64,000 nt of DNA from Pseudomonadota bacterium (GCA_021811235.1 JAJZPG010000004.1:1-64000), one strand, 5' to 3'; counted from the first letter of the stretch, positions 48,247 to 60,116 are shown. Notes: a model not told the origin generated them from the sequence alone. Program-made: numbers and translations.

Positions 48247-49251
48247 CTAAACCGCTCCGAGTGCCGCCAGTTCCCAGCGCGGCCTGACGGCAAACGCCAA
48301 GCCCGCTTCCGCATGCGCCAGCCGCTGCGCCCCGGCAAAGGCAATCATCGCCCCATTGTCGGTGCAGAACTCCAGCCGCGGGTAGAACACCCTGATCCCG
48401 CGCAGGCCGGCTTCGCGCGAAAGCTGTTCGCGCAAACGCGTGTTGGCGCCCACGCCGCCCGCCACCACCAGACGGCTCGCACCGGCATGCGCGCACGCCG
48501 CCAGGCTCTTACCCACCAGCACGTCTACGGCAGCGGACTGGAACGCCGCCGCGATATGGGCCGCCTCGGCGATCCCCACCTTGCGCACCAACGTCAGCAC
48601 CGCAGTCTTCAGGCCGGAAAAACTGAAATCGAAATCGCCCGAATTGAGCATCGGACGCGGCAGACTATAACGCCCGGGGTCGCTCGTTGCGGCCAGTCGC
48701 GACAGCGCCGGCCCGCCCGGATAACCCAGTCCCAGCAGTTGCGCGGTCTTGTCGAAGGCCTCGCCGGCGGCATCGTCGAGCGTCTCGCCCAGCAAGGTAT
48801 AGCGGCCGACGCCGGATACCAGCATCAGCTGGGTATGCCCGCCCGACACCAGCAGCGCGACGAAGGGAAATTCGGGCGGCGTGTCGGAAATCAGAGGCGA
48901 CAGCATGTGGCCTTCGAGATGGTGCACGCCGACTGCCGGAATGCCCAGTGCATAGGCCAGCGCGCGCGCCATGCCGGCCCCCACCAGCAGGGCGCCGGCG
49001 AGCCCCGGCCCCTGCGTGTAGGCGACGCCATCCAGGTCGGCAAGTGTGCGGCCACTCTCGGCCATCACCTGGCGAGTCAAGGGCAATACCCGCCGGATAT
49101 GGTCGCGCGACGCCAGTTCCGGCACCACGCCGCCATAGTCGTTGTGCATCGCGATTTGCGAGTGCAGCGCATGCGCCAGCAGGCCGCGCGTGGTGTCGTA
49201 AAGCGCAACACCGGTTTCATCGCAGGAGGATTCGACGCCGAGCACCAGCAT
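48247..49251 (-). CDS. tsaD: tRNA threonylcarbamoyladenosine transferase TsaD
   Basis: TsaD with TsaB and TsaE transfers threonylcarbamoyl to A37 of ANN-decoding tRNAs. The 334-residue protein starts [19 protein letters not shown], has the iron-binding motif [16 protein letters not shown] and the late [11 protein letters not shown] and [10 protein letters not shown]. It is divergent from rpsU, the conserved order. Confidence 0.97.
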   Translation of the reverse strand: MLVLGVESSCDETGVALYDTTRGLLAHALHSQIAMHNDYGGVVPELASRDHIRRVLPLTRQVMAESGRTLADLDGVAYTQGPGLAGALLVGAGMARALAYALGIPAVGVHHLEGHMLSPLISDTPPEFPFVALLVSGGHTQLMLVSGVGRYTLLGETLDDAAGEAFDKTAQLLGLGYPGGPALSRLAATSDPGRYSLPRPMLNSGDFDFSFSGLKTAVLTLVRKVGIAEAAHIAAAFQSAAVDVLVGKSLAACAHAGASRLVVAGGVGANTRLREQLSREAGLRGIRVFYPRLEFCTDNGAMIAFAGAQRLAHAEAGLAFAVRPRWELAALGAV

Positions 49252-49332
49252 AGGGGAAAACGGGGGACTGGAAAAAACTTCCGGGGCTTGTTATTATTCG
49301 CGTTTTTCCCGTTCTCAGGAAGCCATCTTCAA

Positions 49333-49545
49333 ATGCCCCACGTCAAAGTCAAGGAAAACGAGCCGTTTGATGTCGCCCTGCGCCGCTTCAAGCGTTCCAT
49401 CGAGAAAGTTGGTCTGCTGACCGAACTGCGCGCCCGCGAGTTCTACGAGAAGCCCACCGCCGAGCGCAAGCGCAAGCTCGCGGCCGCGGTCAAGCGCCAG
49501 AGCAAGCGCCTGCGCAGCCAGCAACTCCCGCCCAAGATGTATTGA
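49333..49545 (+). CDS. rpsU: 30S ribosomal protein S21
   Basis: The 70-residue S21 shows [19 protein letters not shown] and a basic C terminus. It heads the macromolecular synthesis operon rpsU-yqeY-dnaG-rpoD. Confidence 0.97.
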   Translation: MPHVKVKENEPFDVALRRFKRSIEKVGLLTELRAREFYEKPTAERKRKLAAAVKRQSKRLRSQQLPPKMY

Positions 49546-49588
49546 TTCTGCGTTTTCGCAGAATCACCCCGCGCCACACATCCCGCTC

Positions 49589-50035
49589 ATGTCGCTCAAG
49601 GCACGCATCACAGACGACATGAAGACGGCCATGCGCGCCAAGGAAACGGCGCGCCTCGGTACGATTCGCCTGCTGCTGGCTGCGATCAAGCAGAAGGAAG
49701 TCGACGACCGCGCCGAACTGGACGATGCCGCAGTCAGCAGCATCGTCGAAAAACTCATCAAACAGCGCAAGGACTCGATCAGCCAGTTCCAGGCCGCCGG
49801 GCGTGACGACCTGGTGGCCGCAGAGCAGACCGAACTCGTCGTCCTGCAAGCCTACCTGCCCGAGCAGCTTTCGGCCGCCGAAGTCGAAGCCGCCATCGTC
49901 GCAGCCATTGCCGAATCCGGCGCAGCCAGCGCCAAGGATATGGGCAAGGTCATGGGCCTGCTGAAGCCCCGCCTCGCCGGCCGCGCCGACATGGGCCAGG
50001 TGTCCGCCCTGATCAAGACCCGCCTCGCGGGCTAA
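49589..50035 (+). CDS. yqeY: GatB/YqeY domain protein
   Basis: The 148-residue protein has the GatB/YqeY helical domain (SLKARITDDMKTAMRAKET..., QLVVL-type centre, KDMGKVMG). It resembles the tRNA-binding tail of GatB, but standalone function is not settled. It sits between rpsU and dnaG in its usual place. Confidence 0.93.
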   Translation: MSLKARITDDMKTAMRAKETARLGTIRLLLAAIKQKEVDDRAELDDAAVSSIVEKLIKQRKDSISQFQAAGRDDLVAAEQTELVVLQAYLPEQLSAAEVEAAIVAAIAESGAASAKDMGKVMGLLKPRLAGRADMGQVSALIKTRLAG

Positions 50036-50072
50036 TCCCTGATCCGGGCTTGCCCGGGTTTATCATGCGGCC

Positions 50073-51770
50073 ATGATACCGCGCGATTTCATCGACACCC
50101 TGCTCACCCGCGTCGACATCGTCGACGTCATCGACCGGCGGGTGCCGCTGAAGAAAGCCGGACAGAACTACCAGGCCTGCTGCCCTTTCCACAACGAGAA
50201 GACCCCGTCCTTCACGGTCAGCCCGACCAAGCAGTTCTACCACTGCTTCGGCTGCGGCGCGCACGGCACCGCGCTCGGCTTCCTGATGGAATACGAGCAC
50301 ATGAGCTTTCCCGACGCCGTAGCCGCCCTGGCGCAGGACGTCGGCCTACCGGTGCCGGAATCTGCGCAGGAACCCGACCGCCCCAAGCCGCCGCCCGCGC
50401 TGTGGGACGCGCTGGAGCAGGCTGCCCGCTTCTACAAGCAACAGCTCAAGCAATCGCCGCGCGCCATCGACTATTTGAAGCGACGCGGCCTGACCGGCGC
50501 CATCGCCGCCCGCTACGGCATCGGCTATGCACCGGATGGCTCGCCGCTGAAACAGGTTTTCCCGGATTACGCCGCCGATGCACTCTCCGCATCGGGCCTG
50601 GTCGTCGAGAACGAGGGGCGTCGCTACGACCGCTTCCGCGACCGCATCATGTTCCCCATCCGCAATGCCAAGGGCCAGATCATCGGCTTCGGCGGGCGCG
50701 TGCTCGACCAGGGCGAACCGAAATATCTCAATTCGCCGGAAACCCCGCTGTTCCACAAAGGCTCGGAAATCTACGGCCTGTTCGAGGCACGCGCGGCGAT
50801 CAAGGCGGCCGGCCGCGCCATCGTGGTCGAGGGATACATGGATGTGGTCGCGCTGGCGCAACACGGGGTGGAATTCGCCGTCGCCACGCTGGGTACCGCC
50901 ACCACTCCTATCCATGCGCGCACGCTGTTGCGCCATACCGACCGCCTGATCTATGCCTTCGACGGCGACAATGCCGGACGCAAGGCCGCTTGGCGCGCGC
51001 TGGAAAACACGCTGGAAGCGCTGCAGGACGGCAAGGAAGTCAATTTCCTGTTTCTTCCCGAAGGCGAAGACCCCGACAGCTATATCCGCACCCACGGCCG
51101 GGACGCTTTCCTTCAGTTGCTCGACACTGCCACCCTGCCTCTGTCCGCCTTCCTGGTCCGCGAGCTGGCGCGCGGCCGCAAACTCGACAGCCAGGAAGGC
51201 AGGGCCGCGCTGCTCAAGGATGCCAAACCGTTGCTCGAGAAGATCGGCGCGCCCCTGCTGGCCCGCCTGATACAGCGGCAGATCGCCGAACTGGCCCACC
51301 TGCAGGCTGACGAGCTCAGCCATATGGGTGTGAGGCCAACCGCCATCCGAAAAACGCCTCCCCGTCTGCAGCGCCGGCCAGCGCCGTCGCGCCTGCGCGG
51401 CTTGGCGCGCATCCTGCTGATGAATCCCGTGCGTGCCGCCGAGGTCGATTCGCGCTGGTTCGATGCGAACGATCCCTTGAGCGAACGCCTCGGCGAACTG
51501 ATGCTCTGGCTGCAGGGCGTCGGCGAGCTCAGCCTGCCCGCCCTGGCCGAGGCTGTGCGGGGGAGCTCGCTGGAGGCCTTGGTCGATGAACTGATGACGG
51601 ATTTGCTCGACAAAGATGACAGCTGGGACTGGAACGCGGAGTTCGACGGCGCCGTCAAACAATTGCGCGACGATTGGCACCGTCGGCGCCTGCAGGAGTT
51701 GGCGGCACGCCCGCTGGCGACCCTGAACGCGGACGAACGCGCGGAACTGACCGAACTGGCACGCTCCTAG
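50073..51770 (+). CDS. dnaG: DNA primase
   Basis: DnaG makes RNA primers at the replication fork. The 565-residue protein has the CHC2 zinc finger (CPFHNEKTPSF...FYHCFGCGAHG, about 40-66), the RNA-polymerase-like core (RFRDRIMFPIRN, GFGGRVLDQGEPKYLNSPET) and the TOPRIM site (VEGYMDVVAL, AFDGDNAG, PDSYIR). The C-terminal helicase-binding domain is divergent, as usual. Confidence 0.97.
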   Translation: MIPRDFIDTLLTRVDIVDVIDRRVPLKKAGQNYQACCPFHNEKTPSFTVSPTKQFYHCFGCGAHGTALGFLMEYEHMSFPDAVAALAQDVGLPVPESAQEPDRPKPPPALWDALEQAARFYKQQLKQSPRAIDYLKRRGLTGAIAARYGIGYAPDGSPLKQVFPDYAADALSASGLVVENEGRRYDRFRDRIMFPIRNAKGQIIGFGGRVLDQGEPKYLNSPETPLFHKGSEIYGLFEARAAIKAAGRAIVVEGYMDVVALAQHGVEFAVATLGTATTPIHARTLLRHTDRLIYAFDGDNAGRKAAWRALENTLEALQDGKEVNFLFLPEGEDPDSYIRTHGRDAFLQLLDTATLPLSAFLVRELARGRKLDSQEGRAALLKDAKPLLEKIGAPLLARLIQRQIAELAHLQADELSHMGVRPTAIRKTPPRLQRRPAPSRLRGLARILLMNPVRAAEVDSRWFDANDPLSERLGELMLWLQGVGELSLPALAEAVRGSSLEALVDELMTDLLDKDDSWDWNAEFDGAVKQLRDDWHRRRLQELAARPLATLNADERAELTELARS

Positions 51771-51807
51771 CTTGTCAGAAACGTCGAGACAAAGCCCTGA
51801 TTTACGG

Positions 51808-51813
51808 TATAAT
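51808..51813 (+). promoter_or_regulatory. -10 element upstream of rpoD
   Basis: TATAAT occurs 72 bp before the rpoD start in the dnaG-rpoD gap, inside the imperfect dyad GGTATAATTACC. No good -35 is visible. It may be an internal promoter allowing separate control of the sigma factor. Confidence 0.5.
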
Positions 51814-51884
51814 TACCGGTTTTTGAACGATTTTTCCCCCTCGCACCTGTTTTCGCGGGAGGAATCCTGAGCGGAGAAAAGCCT

Positions 51885-53801
<1,917 letters not shown>

Positions 53802-53807
53802 ATCCCC

Positions 53808-53828
53808 AGCCCCGCCATGCGCGGGGCT
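53808..53828 (+). terminator. Terminator-like hairpin after rpoD
   Basis: AGCCCCGC / GCGGGGCT, 8-bp stem, loop CATGC, followed by TT only. It lies 6 bp after the rpoD stop and 10 bp before the tRNA gene, so some readthrough into the tRNA is possible. Confidence 0.6.
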
Positions 53829-53838
53829 TTGCGCTTTC

Positions 53839-53915
<77 letters not shown>

Positions 53916-53967
53916 TTTACCCCAACATCAGCGATAATCATCACACATAAAAACAAGGGAGTGTCTG

Positions 53968-54552
53968 ATGGAAGGGGAAGCCAGAAAACCCGGCGAGCGC
54001 CGTCTGCAGATCCTGCAAACGCTTGCTGCCATGCTGCAGGAGCCGCAGCCGGAGAAGATCACCACGGCGGCGCTGGCGGCGCGCATCGGTGTGTCGGAAG
54101 CTGCGCTGTACCGGCACTTCTCGAGCAAGGCGCAAATGTACGAGGGGCTGATCGAGTTCATCGAACAGACGCTGTTCGGGCTGATCGCGCGCATCACCGC
54201 CGACACGCCCTCGCCCATCGAGCAAGTCGAGGCCATCGTCAGCATGCTGCTGAATTTTGCGGCGAAGAACCCGGGCATGACGCGGATGCTGATCGGCGAG
54301 GCGCTGGTGCACGAAAACGAGCGCCTGCAAAAGCGCATCAACCAGCTGCATGACCGCATCGAGGCGCAGTTGCGCCAATGCCTGCGCCTGGGTGGCGGCA
54401 GGCAGGCCGAACTCAGTGCGCCGCTGGCCAACCTGCTGCAATGCATGGTAGTTGGACGCTGGCATCAGTTCGCCAAGAGCGGGTTCACCCGCGCACCCGG
54501 CAGCGACATCGACTTGCTGCTGGCACGCCTGCTCGACACGCACCCCGCCTAA
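53968..54552 (+). CDS. slmA: Nucleoid occlusion factor SlmA (TetR family)
   Basis: SlmA bound to chromosomal sites blocks FtsZ assembly over the nucleoid. The 194-residue protein has the TetR-type helix-turn-helix EKITTAALAARIGVSEAALYRHFSSKAQMYEGLIEFIE, nearly diagnostic for SlmA, and a helical FtsZ-interaction domain (HENERLQKRINQLHDRIEAQLRQ). It is convergent with moeB; the stops overlap. Confidence 0.93.
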   Translation: MEGEARKPGERRLQILQTLAAMLQEPQPEKITTAALAARIGVSEAALYRHFSSKAQMYEGLIEFIEQTLFGLIARITADTPSPIEQVEAIVSMLLNFAAKNPGMTRMLIGEALVHENERLQKRINQLHDRIEAQLRQCLRLGGGRQAELSAPLANLLQCMVVGRWHQFAKSGFTRAPGSDIDLLLARLLDTHPA

Positions 54553-55331
54553 AGGCCGCCCCCGACTTGTCCGCCGACGCCGGGCCCGCACACCGGGCAG
54601 GCAGGATCGCGCGGCACCCGCATCATGCGGGCGTCGGCACGCAGTCCGTCCCACAGCAACAGCCTGCCTATCAGCGGCTCACCCACTTCCGCCAGGTATT
54701 TCAGCGCCTCCTGCGCCTGCAACGCCCCGATGACCCCGACCAGCGGTGCGAACACGCCCGCTTCGGCGCAACGCAGTTCCGGTTCGCTCGCCTGATCAGG
54801 AAACAGGCAGTGGTAGCAGGGGCTGTCGTCACGGCGTGAATCGAACATCGCAAGCTGTCCCGAGAATCCGATCGCGGCACCCGACACCAACGGCTTTCCC
54901 AGCGTCACGCAGGCACGGTTGACCGCATGCCGGGTGGCGAAATTGTCCGATGCATCGACCACCAGATCGACCGCAGCCACTGCCGAATGCAGGGCTGCGC
55001 CCGAAAGCGCCTCGCCGATCGGCTGCACATCGATTTCGGGGTTGACGGCCCGCACGCTTGCCGCGAGCGACTCGGCCTTGTTCACGCCGATGGAGGCCGT
55101 GACGTGGCCGATCTGGCGCTGCAGGTTGGTGAGATCGACCGTATCGCCGTCGGCCAGCAGCAGGCGCCCTACCCCGGCAGCCCCCAGGTACAGCGCCACC
55201 GGGCAGCCGAGACCGCCGGCCCCCACGACCAGCACCGCCGAGCCGGCAATGCGTGCCTGCCCGTCCACGCCGATTTCCGGCAACAGGATGTGCCGGCTGT
55301 AGCGCAGCAGCTGGTCGTCGTTCAGTTCCAT
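54549..55331 (-). CDS. moeB: MoeB/ThiF-family adenylyltransferase
   Basis: The enzyme adenylates the C terminus of a ubiquitin-like sulfur carrier (MoaD or ThiS). The 260-residue protein has the ATP site VVGAGGLGCPVALYLG, the DLTNLQRQ motif, the catalytic Cys region (ELRCAEAG) and zinc cysteines CYHC and CPVC. There is no rhodanese domain. Sequence alone does not decide between MoeB and ThiF; the ctpA-gpmI neighbourhood matches genes usually called moeB. Confidence 0.88.
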   Translation of the reverse strand: MELNDDQLLRYSRHILLPEIGVDGQARIAGSAVLVVGAGGLGCPVALYLGAAGVGRLLLADGDTVDLTNLQRQIGHVTASIGVNKAESLAASVRAVNPEIDVQPIGEALSGAALHSAVAAVDLVVDASDNFATRHAVNRACVTLGKPLVSGAAIGFSGQLAMFDSRRDDSPCYHCLFPDQASEPELRCAEAGVFAPLVGVIGALQAQEALKYLAEVGEPLIGRLLLWDGLRADARMMRVPRDPACPVCGPGVGGQVGGGL

Positions 55332-55347
55332 GGTTGGACCGCTGGCA

Positions 55348-55743
55348 CTATTTGTAGCTGCGCCACTCTTCCGGGGTATCGTCGCGGTCGCCGTGCAGAT
55401 GGCGTTCGTAGACCTTCATGAAAGCCTGTTGCGACTTGATGTCCGGCTCGTCGGCCGCGACATTGCTGCGCTGCACGTTTTCGCAGAAATAGGCCAGCGC
55501 GCGCCTGAGCTTGCTCATCAGGCTGTTGTCGAGATGGAATCCCTGGCTCGACAGGGCGGTCTCCAGCCCTTCCAGGGTGTATTCGCAAACGCTGTAGCGC
55601 ACCAGCAGGCGCCGGCCGTCCGGGCCGCCGCTCACGATCAGCCCCTCGAGCCCCTCGAGCAGCACCCGCGCACGCTCGGCCTGTCCCACCGGCAGATCGT
55701 GGAAAACGATTTCGCGGATTTTTTCAAGGTCACACGGGCGCAT
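55348..55743 (-). CDS. Conserved hypothetical protein, ferredoxin-like fold possible
   Basis: The 131-residue protein is not a family I can name. Its first 70 residues alternate strands and helices (REIVFHDLPVGQAERARVLLEGLEGL, RLLVRYSVCEYTLEGLETAL), resembling a heavy-metal-associated/ACT-like layout without a CxxC motif. The rest is charged and ends DDTPEEWRSYK. It lies between ctpA and moeB on the same strand, so a connection to sulfur-carrier or metal handling is conceivable but unproven. Confidence 0.8.
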   Translation of the reverse strand: MRPCDLEKIREIVFHDLPVGQAERARVLLEGLEGLIVSGGPDGRRLLVRYSVCEYTLEGLETALSSQGFHLDNSLMSKLRRALAYFCENVQRSNVAADEPDIKSQQAFMKVYERHLHGDRDDTPEEWRSYK

Positions 55744-55822
55744 GGCACACCAGTCAGACAGGGTTTGACTCAGTATAGCGCCATGCGCCGTCCTGTGGCG
55801 GCCGACGCCCCGGCCGCCCCGC

Positions 55823-57229
55823 TCAGCGGCTCTGCAGAATCTGCAGGCCCTTCAAGAGGTTGAGCGCCTGATTCACCTGGAAATCGTTCTTCGACACGAT
55901 TTCGCCCGGTTCCAGCGCCACCGGCTTCTTGTCCTTGCCAGGTTGCTCGGAAGGCGCCGCCCGCGGGCTGTCGCTCGGTCTGGCTGCCGGAGCCGCCTCG
56001 CCGCCTTCGGGATTGCTCAGATGCTTGGCGAGGTCCGCTTCGCGAATACCCAATGCTTCATCCTCCGACGGCATGCTGGGGTCTTCCACCACGATGTCCG
56101 GCTCGATGCCCTTGGCCTGGATCGAGCGGCCGTTCGGCGTGAAATAGCGCGCCGTGGTGAGCTTGATCGCGGTGCCATTGCCGAGCGGCAGGATGGTCTG
56201 AACCGAACCCTTGCCGAAGGTGCGGGTGCCCATGATGACCGCCCGCTTGTGATCCTGCAGCGCCCCTGCGACGATCTCGGATGCCGACGCCGAGCCGCTG
56301 TTGACCAGCACCACCATCGGCACCTGTTTCACCCCCTCGGGCAGGTTCTTCAGATAATCGAGCTGCATCGGCCGCAGATAGTTTTCGCGGCTGGCGGTCA
56401 GCCGCATCTTGGCGTCTTCGGTGCGGCCTTCGGTATACACCACCAGGCTGTCGGGCTTGACGAAGGCCGCCGTCACGGCGACCGCACCGTTCAGCAGGCC
56501 GCCCGGGTCGTTGCGCAGGTCCAGGATCATGCCCCGCAACGGCGTCTTGTTGTCCTTGTAAAGTTTGTTCAAGGCCTCGGCGAGCAGTTCGCCGGTATGT
56601 TCCTGGAACTGCGTCACGCGCACATAGCCGTAGCCGCTTTCGAGCAGCTTGGATTTGACGCTGCGGATCTTGATGACCGCCCGGGTGAGCGTCAGCACGA
56701 GGGGTTTGTCGACACCCTTGCGCGCGATGGTGAGCTTGATGCTGGAACCCGGCTTGCCGCGCATGCGCTTCACCGCGTCGTTCAGCGTCATCCCCTTCAC
56801 CGGCGTGTCGTCGAGCTTGATGATCAGGTCGCCCGGCTTGACCCCGGCCTTGAAGGCGGGCGTGTCCTCGATCGGCGAGACCACCTTGACGAAGCCGTCT
56901 TCCATGCCGACCTCGATGCCGAGCCCCCCGAATTCGCCCTGCGTACCGACCTGCAGATCCTTGAAGCCTTCGGCGTCCAGGTAGGCCGAATGGGGATCCA
57001 GCCCCGTCAGCATGCCGTTGATCGCCTCGGTGATGAGCTTCTTGTCCTCGACCGGCTCGACGTAATCGTTCTTGATGCGGGCAAACACGTCGGTGAAGGC
57101 GCGCAACTCCTCGACCGGCAGCGGCGCGACCGCCTCCTTGTCGGCGATCGCCGACAGATTGAGCGTCAGTGCGGCGCCTGCCAGCGCGCCTGCCAGACCG
57201 ACGAGAACGAATTTAGCCTTGTGCGTCAT
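55823..57229 (-). CDS. ctpA: C-terminal processing protease, S41 family
   Basis: The 468-residue periplasmic protease has a signal/anchor helix, a PDZ domain (GLGIEVG...GVKPGDLIIKLDD, about 95-180) and the S41 domain with catalytic Ser in VNSGSASASEI and Lys in TRTFGKGSVQT. The C-terminal tail is low complexity (Pro/Ala/Glu). It lies directly after the envC-like gene with 1 bp between, as is common; CtpA proteases often act on peptidoglycan hydrolases. Confidence 0.95.
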   Translation of the reverse strand: MTHKAKFVLVGLAGALAGAALTLNLSAIADKEAVAPLPVEELRAFTDVFARIKNDYVEPVEDKKLITEAINGMLTGLDPHSAYLDAEGFKDLQVGTQGEFGGLGIEVGMEDGFVKVVSPIEDTPAFKAGVKPGDLIIKLDDTPVKGMTLNDAVKRMRGKPGSSIKLTIARKGVDKPLVLTLTRAVIKIRSVKSKLLESGYGYVRVTQFQEHTGELLAEALNKLYKDNKTPLRGMILDLRNDPGGLLNGAVAVTAAFVKPDSLVVYTEGRTEDAKMRLTASRENYLRPMQLDYLKNLPEGVKQVPMVVLVNSGSASASEIVAGALQDHKRAVIMGTRTFGKGSVQTILPLGNGTAIKLTTARYFTPNGRSIQAKGIEPDIVVEDPSMPSEDEALGIREADLAKHLSNPEGGEAAPAARPSDSPRAAPSEQPGKDKKPVALEPGEIVSKNDFQVNQALNLLKGLQILQSR

Positions 57230-57230
57230 T

Positions 57231-58469
57231 TCACTTCACCCACTGGAGGGGATTAACAGGACGGCTCTGATGCCGCATTTCAAAATACAGGCCGGTATCG
57301 GGCTGGCCGCCGCTGTTGCCGACCGTGGCGATGGCGTCGCCGGGCTGGACCCGGTCGCCCACCTGCTTATACAGACTTTCATTATTGCTGTACAGGCTCA
57401 TGTAGCCTTCTCCGTGGTCGACGATGATGAGATTGCCGAAGCCACGCAGCCACTCGGCAAACACGACCTGACCGGCGGCGATCGCCTTCACAGCCGACCC
57501 CTGTGCAGCCCGGATGAACAGGCCTTTCCAGCTTACCCCGCCGCCTTCCCTCGGAGCGCCGAAACGGTTCATCAGTTCCCCTGCCACCGGCAGCCGCAAG
57601 GAGCCTTTCAGGCGTGAAAAAGGCCGATCGGAACTAAACGCCACCGGCGTCTCGGTATTCACCGCCAGTGGGCGGCGCGGCTGGCCATTGACAGTCTTCC
57701 CCGCAGCCTGTTTCTGTTTCGCCAGTTGCGCGGCACGTGCCCGGGCAGCCTGTTGCGCCATCAGCCGGTTGAGGCGTTCCACCAACTGCGTCAGGTTGCG
57801 CTCGTCGCGCTTCAGGTTGGAAATCTCGCGCCGCTGCTGCTGAATCTGCGCGGACAGCTTCTGCAACACCGCCTCTCTCTCGCGCTTGTCGGCCAGCAAT
57901 GCGCGTTGCTCGGCTTCACGCGCAGCCTGCAAGCGCGTCAGTTCGTCCGATTTCCGGGCAGTCTGCTGCTGCAGCGCACTCAACTGCGCAAGATCGACGC
58001 GCAGCGTTTCGATCATGGCGTGCTGCGCCCGCGACAGATGCGCCAGATAACGCAGATCGCGCGCACTCTGATTGGGATCGGCCCCGTTGAGGACGAGCTT
58101 GAGCGCATCGCCCTGGCCGCGCCGGTAGGCCCCCCGGAGGGCCTGTGCAAGGTGGGCCTGCTGCTGCCGGATGCGTGCCGCAGTCGCTTCCGTCTGCTGC
58201 GCCAGGGCCTGCAGATCAACCCGCGCACGCTGACGCTCGCCATCCAGTTCGCGCAGCTGGCGCACCGCACTGCTGATGGCGCGCTCCGATTCCCGCAGTT
58301 CGTCGGCCGCTTCCTTGCGATGCGTCTGTGTCTCGCGAAATTCCTGCTGCAGGGTTTGCAGCCGCCGCTTCAGCGCCTCGAGTTCGGATTGCTTGCGGTC
58401 GACCTGGCTGGCCCCGGCGCACAGCGGCACGCACAACGCCAGCAGGATGAGAATTCGTTTGCCGTTCAC
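57231..58469 (-). CDS. envC: EnvC-like murein hydrolase activator
   Basis: The 412-residue protein has a signal peptide (AGAS), a long coiled coil (about 22-260) and a C-terminal LytM domain. In active LytM peptidases the zinc ligands are HxxxD and HxH; here the matching places read WKGLFI and YFEMRH, so the domain is degenerate and probably activates amidases, as EnvC does. It is between gpmI and ctpA. Confidence 0.92.
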   Translation of the reverse strand: MNGKRILILLALCVPLCAGASQVDRKQSELEALKRRLQTLQQEFRETQTHRKEAADELRESERAISSAVRQLRELDGERQRARVDLQALAQQTEATAARIRQQQAHLAQALRGAYRRGQGDALKLVLNGADPNQSARDLRYLAHLSRAQHAMIETLRVDLAQLSALQQQTARKSDELTRLQAAREAEQRALLADKREREAVLQKLSAQIQQQRREISNLKRDERNLTQLVERLNRLMAQQAARARAAQLAKQKQAAGKTVNGQPRRPLAVNTETPVAFSSDRPFSRLKGSLRLPVAGELMNRFGAPREGGGVSWKGLFIRAAQGSAVKAIAAGQVVFAEWLRGFGNLIIVDHGEGYMSLYSNNESLYKQVGDRVQPGDAIATVGNSGGQPDTGLYFEMRHQSRPVNPLQWVK

Positions 58470-58498
58470 CCGGACGAGCTTACCCGAAGCCTCCGGCC

Positions 58499-60040
58499 TT
58501 ACTCAAACTGGACGAGCGATTCGCCTGTCATTTCCGGGGGCTGCGGCAGACCCATCATCTTCAGCAAGGTCGGGCTGATGTCCTCGAGCGCGCCAGTTTC
58601 GGCCAGCATGGCGCGGGGCCGCCCCACGTAGATGAGCGGCACCAGATTCATCGTGTGCGCGGTATGCGCCTGCCCGGTTTCGGCATCGAGCATGAGCTCG
58701 GCGTTGCCGTGGTCGGCGGTGATCAGCACTTCGCCGCCGCGTGCGCGCTGCGCGTCCACCACGCGGCCGAGGCAGGCATCCACGGTTTCGATCGCCTTGA
58801 TCGCGGCCTGCAGGTTGCCGGTATGGCCCACCATGTCGGGGTTGGCGTAATTGCAGATGATGACGTCGTACTGCTTGCTGTTGATCGCGGCGAGCAGTTT
58901 GTCGGTCACCTCGAATGCGCTCATCTCGGGCTTGAGGTCGTAGGTCGCCACGTCGGGCGACGGCACCAGCACGCGGTCCTCGCCGGGGAAGGAGACTTCC
59001 TCGCCGCCATTGAAGAAGAAAGTGACGTGCGGGTACTTCTCGGTTTCGGCGATGCGCAGCTGGCGCAGGCCCAGGTTGGCGACGTACTCGCCGAGGCCGT
59101 TCTTGATGCGCTCGGGCGGGAACGCGACCGATACGTCGAAATCGTCGCTGTAACCGGTCAGCGTGCAGTAGGTGGCGAGACGCGGGGTGACCTCGCGTTC
59201 GAATTCGCTGAAATCGGGCTCGATGAACGGCCGCGACAGCTGGCGCGCGCGGTCGGAACGGAAGTTGAGGAAGATCACCGCATCGCCGTCTTCCATCTTC
59301 ACCGGCTTGCCGTCGGACGGCAGGATCGCCGTGGCCTTGATGAACTCGTCGGTCTCTCCGCGAGCATAGGCCGCCTCCAGCCCGGCCAGCGGATTCTCCG
59401 CCCAGAACTCGGTGCGCCCCTGGGTCAGGAGGTCGTAGGCCGCCTTCACGCGCTGCCAGCGGCGGTCTCGGTCCATTGCGTAATAGCGGCCGATCATCGA
59501 CGCAATATGGCCGACGCCGGTCGCCTCGATCTTTTCGCTCAGGCGGCGCAGGTAGATTTCGGCACTCTTCGGCGGCGTATCGCGCCCATCCAGGAACACG
59601 TGCAGGCAAACCTTGCGCAACCCCTCGCGCCGCGCCAGTTCGAGCAGGGCGTGGAAATGCGCTTCATGGCTGTGCACCCCGCCATCGGACAGGAGGCCGA
59701 GCACGTGCAGCGTCTTCTGGTTGTCGCGCGCCAGATGCACGGCATTCAGCAGCGCCGGGTTGGTGTAGAAATAGCCGGATTCGATGGCGCGGTCGATGCG
59801 GGTGAATTCCTGATACACCACCCGGCCCGCGCCGATGTTCAGGTGCCCCACCTCGGAGTTGCCCATCTGTCCCTTGGGCAGCCCCACTTCCATCTCGGAA
59901 GCATGGATCAGGGTGTGCGGATTCTCCTTCCACAGGCGGTCGAAATTGGGTTTGCTGGCCTGTGCGATCGCATTGTCGGCACGTTCGGCGCGGCAGCCGA
60001 AACCGTCGAGGATGATGAGGAGAACCGGCGCGGTCTTCAT
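58499..60040 (-). CDS. gpmI: 2,3-bisphosphoglycerate-independent phosphoglycerate mutase
   Basis: GpmI interconverts 3- and 2-phosphoglycerate using two Mn ions and a serine nucleophile. The 513-residue protein shows LIILDGFG, GQMGNSEVGHLNIGAGR with the phospho-Ser, HVFLDGRDTPPKSA, FFFNGGEE, NYANPDMVGHTG and ITADHGNAE. Length matches E. coli (514). It is divergent from the ArsR-family gene. Confidence 0.97.
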   Translation of the reverse strand: MKTAPVLLIILDGFGCRAERADNAIAQASKPNFDRLWKENPHTLIHASEMEVGLPKGQMGNSEVGHLNIGAGRVVYQEFTRIDRAIESGYFYTNPALLNAVHLARDNQKTLHVLGLLSDGGVHSHEAHFHALLELARREGLRKVCLHVFLDGRDTPPKSAEIYLRRLSEKIEATGVGHIASMIGRYYAMDRDRRWQRVKAAYDLLTQGRTEFWAENPLAGLEAAYARGETDEFIKATAILPSDGKPVKMEDGDAVIFLNFRSDRARQLSRPFIEPDFSEFEREVTPRLATYCTLTGYSDDFDVSVAFPPERIKNGLGEYVANLGLRQLRIAETEKYPHVTFFFNGGEEVSFPGEDRVLVPSPDVATYDLKPEMSAFEVTDKLLAAINSKQYDVIICNYANPDMVGHTGNLQAAIKAIETVDACLGRVVDAQRARGGEVLITADHGNAELMLDAETGQAHTAHTMNLVPLIYVGRPRAMLAETGALEDISPTLLKMMGLPQPPEMTGESLVQFE

Positions 60041-60094
60041 GAAAAAATTTGTATAACCTGACTCGTTTTCGTGGAATTATTTTAATATATGCGT

Positions 60095-60116
60095 GATTGC
60101 TAATCTATACGCAATC
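60095..60116. promoter_or_regulatory. Inverted repeat in front of the ArsR-family gene
   Basis: GATTGC-N10-GCAATC is a perfect 6-bp dyad in an AT-rich stretch between gpmI and the regulator gene, 95 bp upstream of its ATG. It is a candidate autoregulatory operator. Confidence 0.45.
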
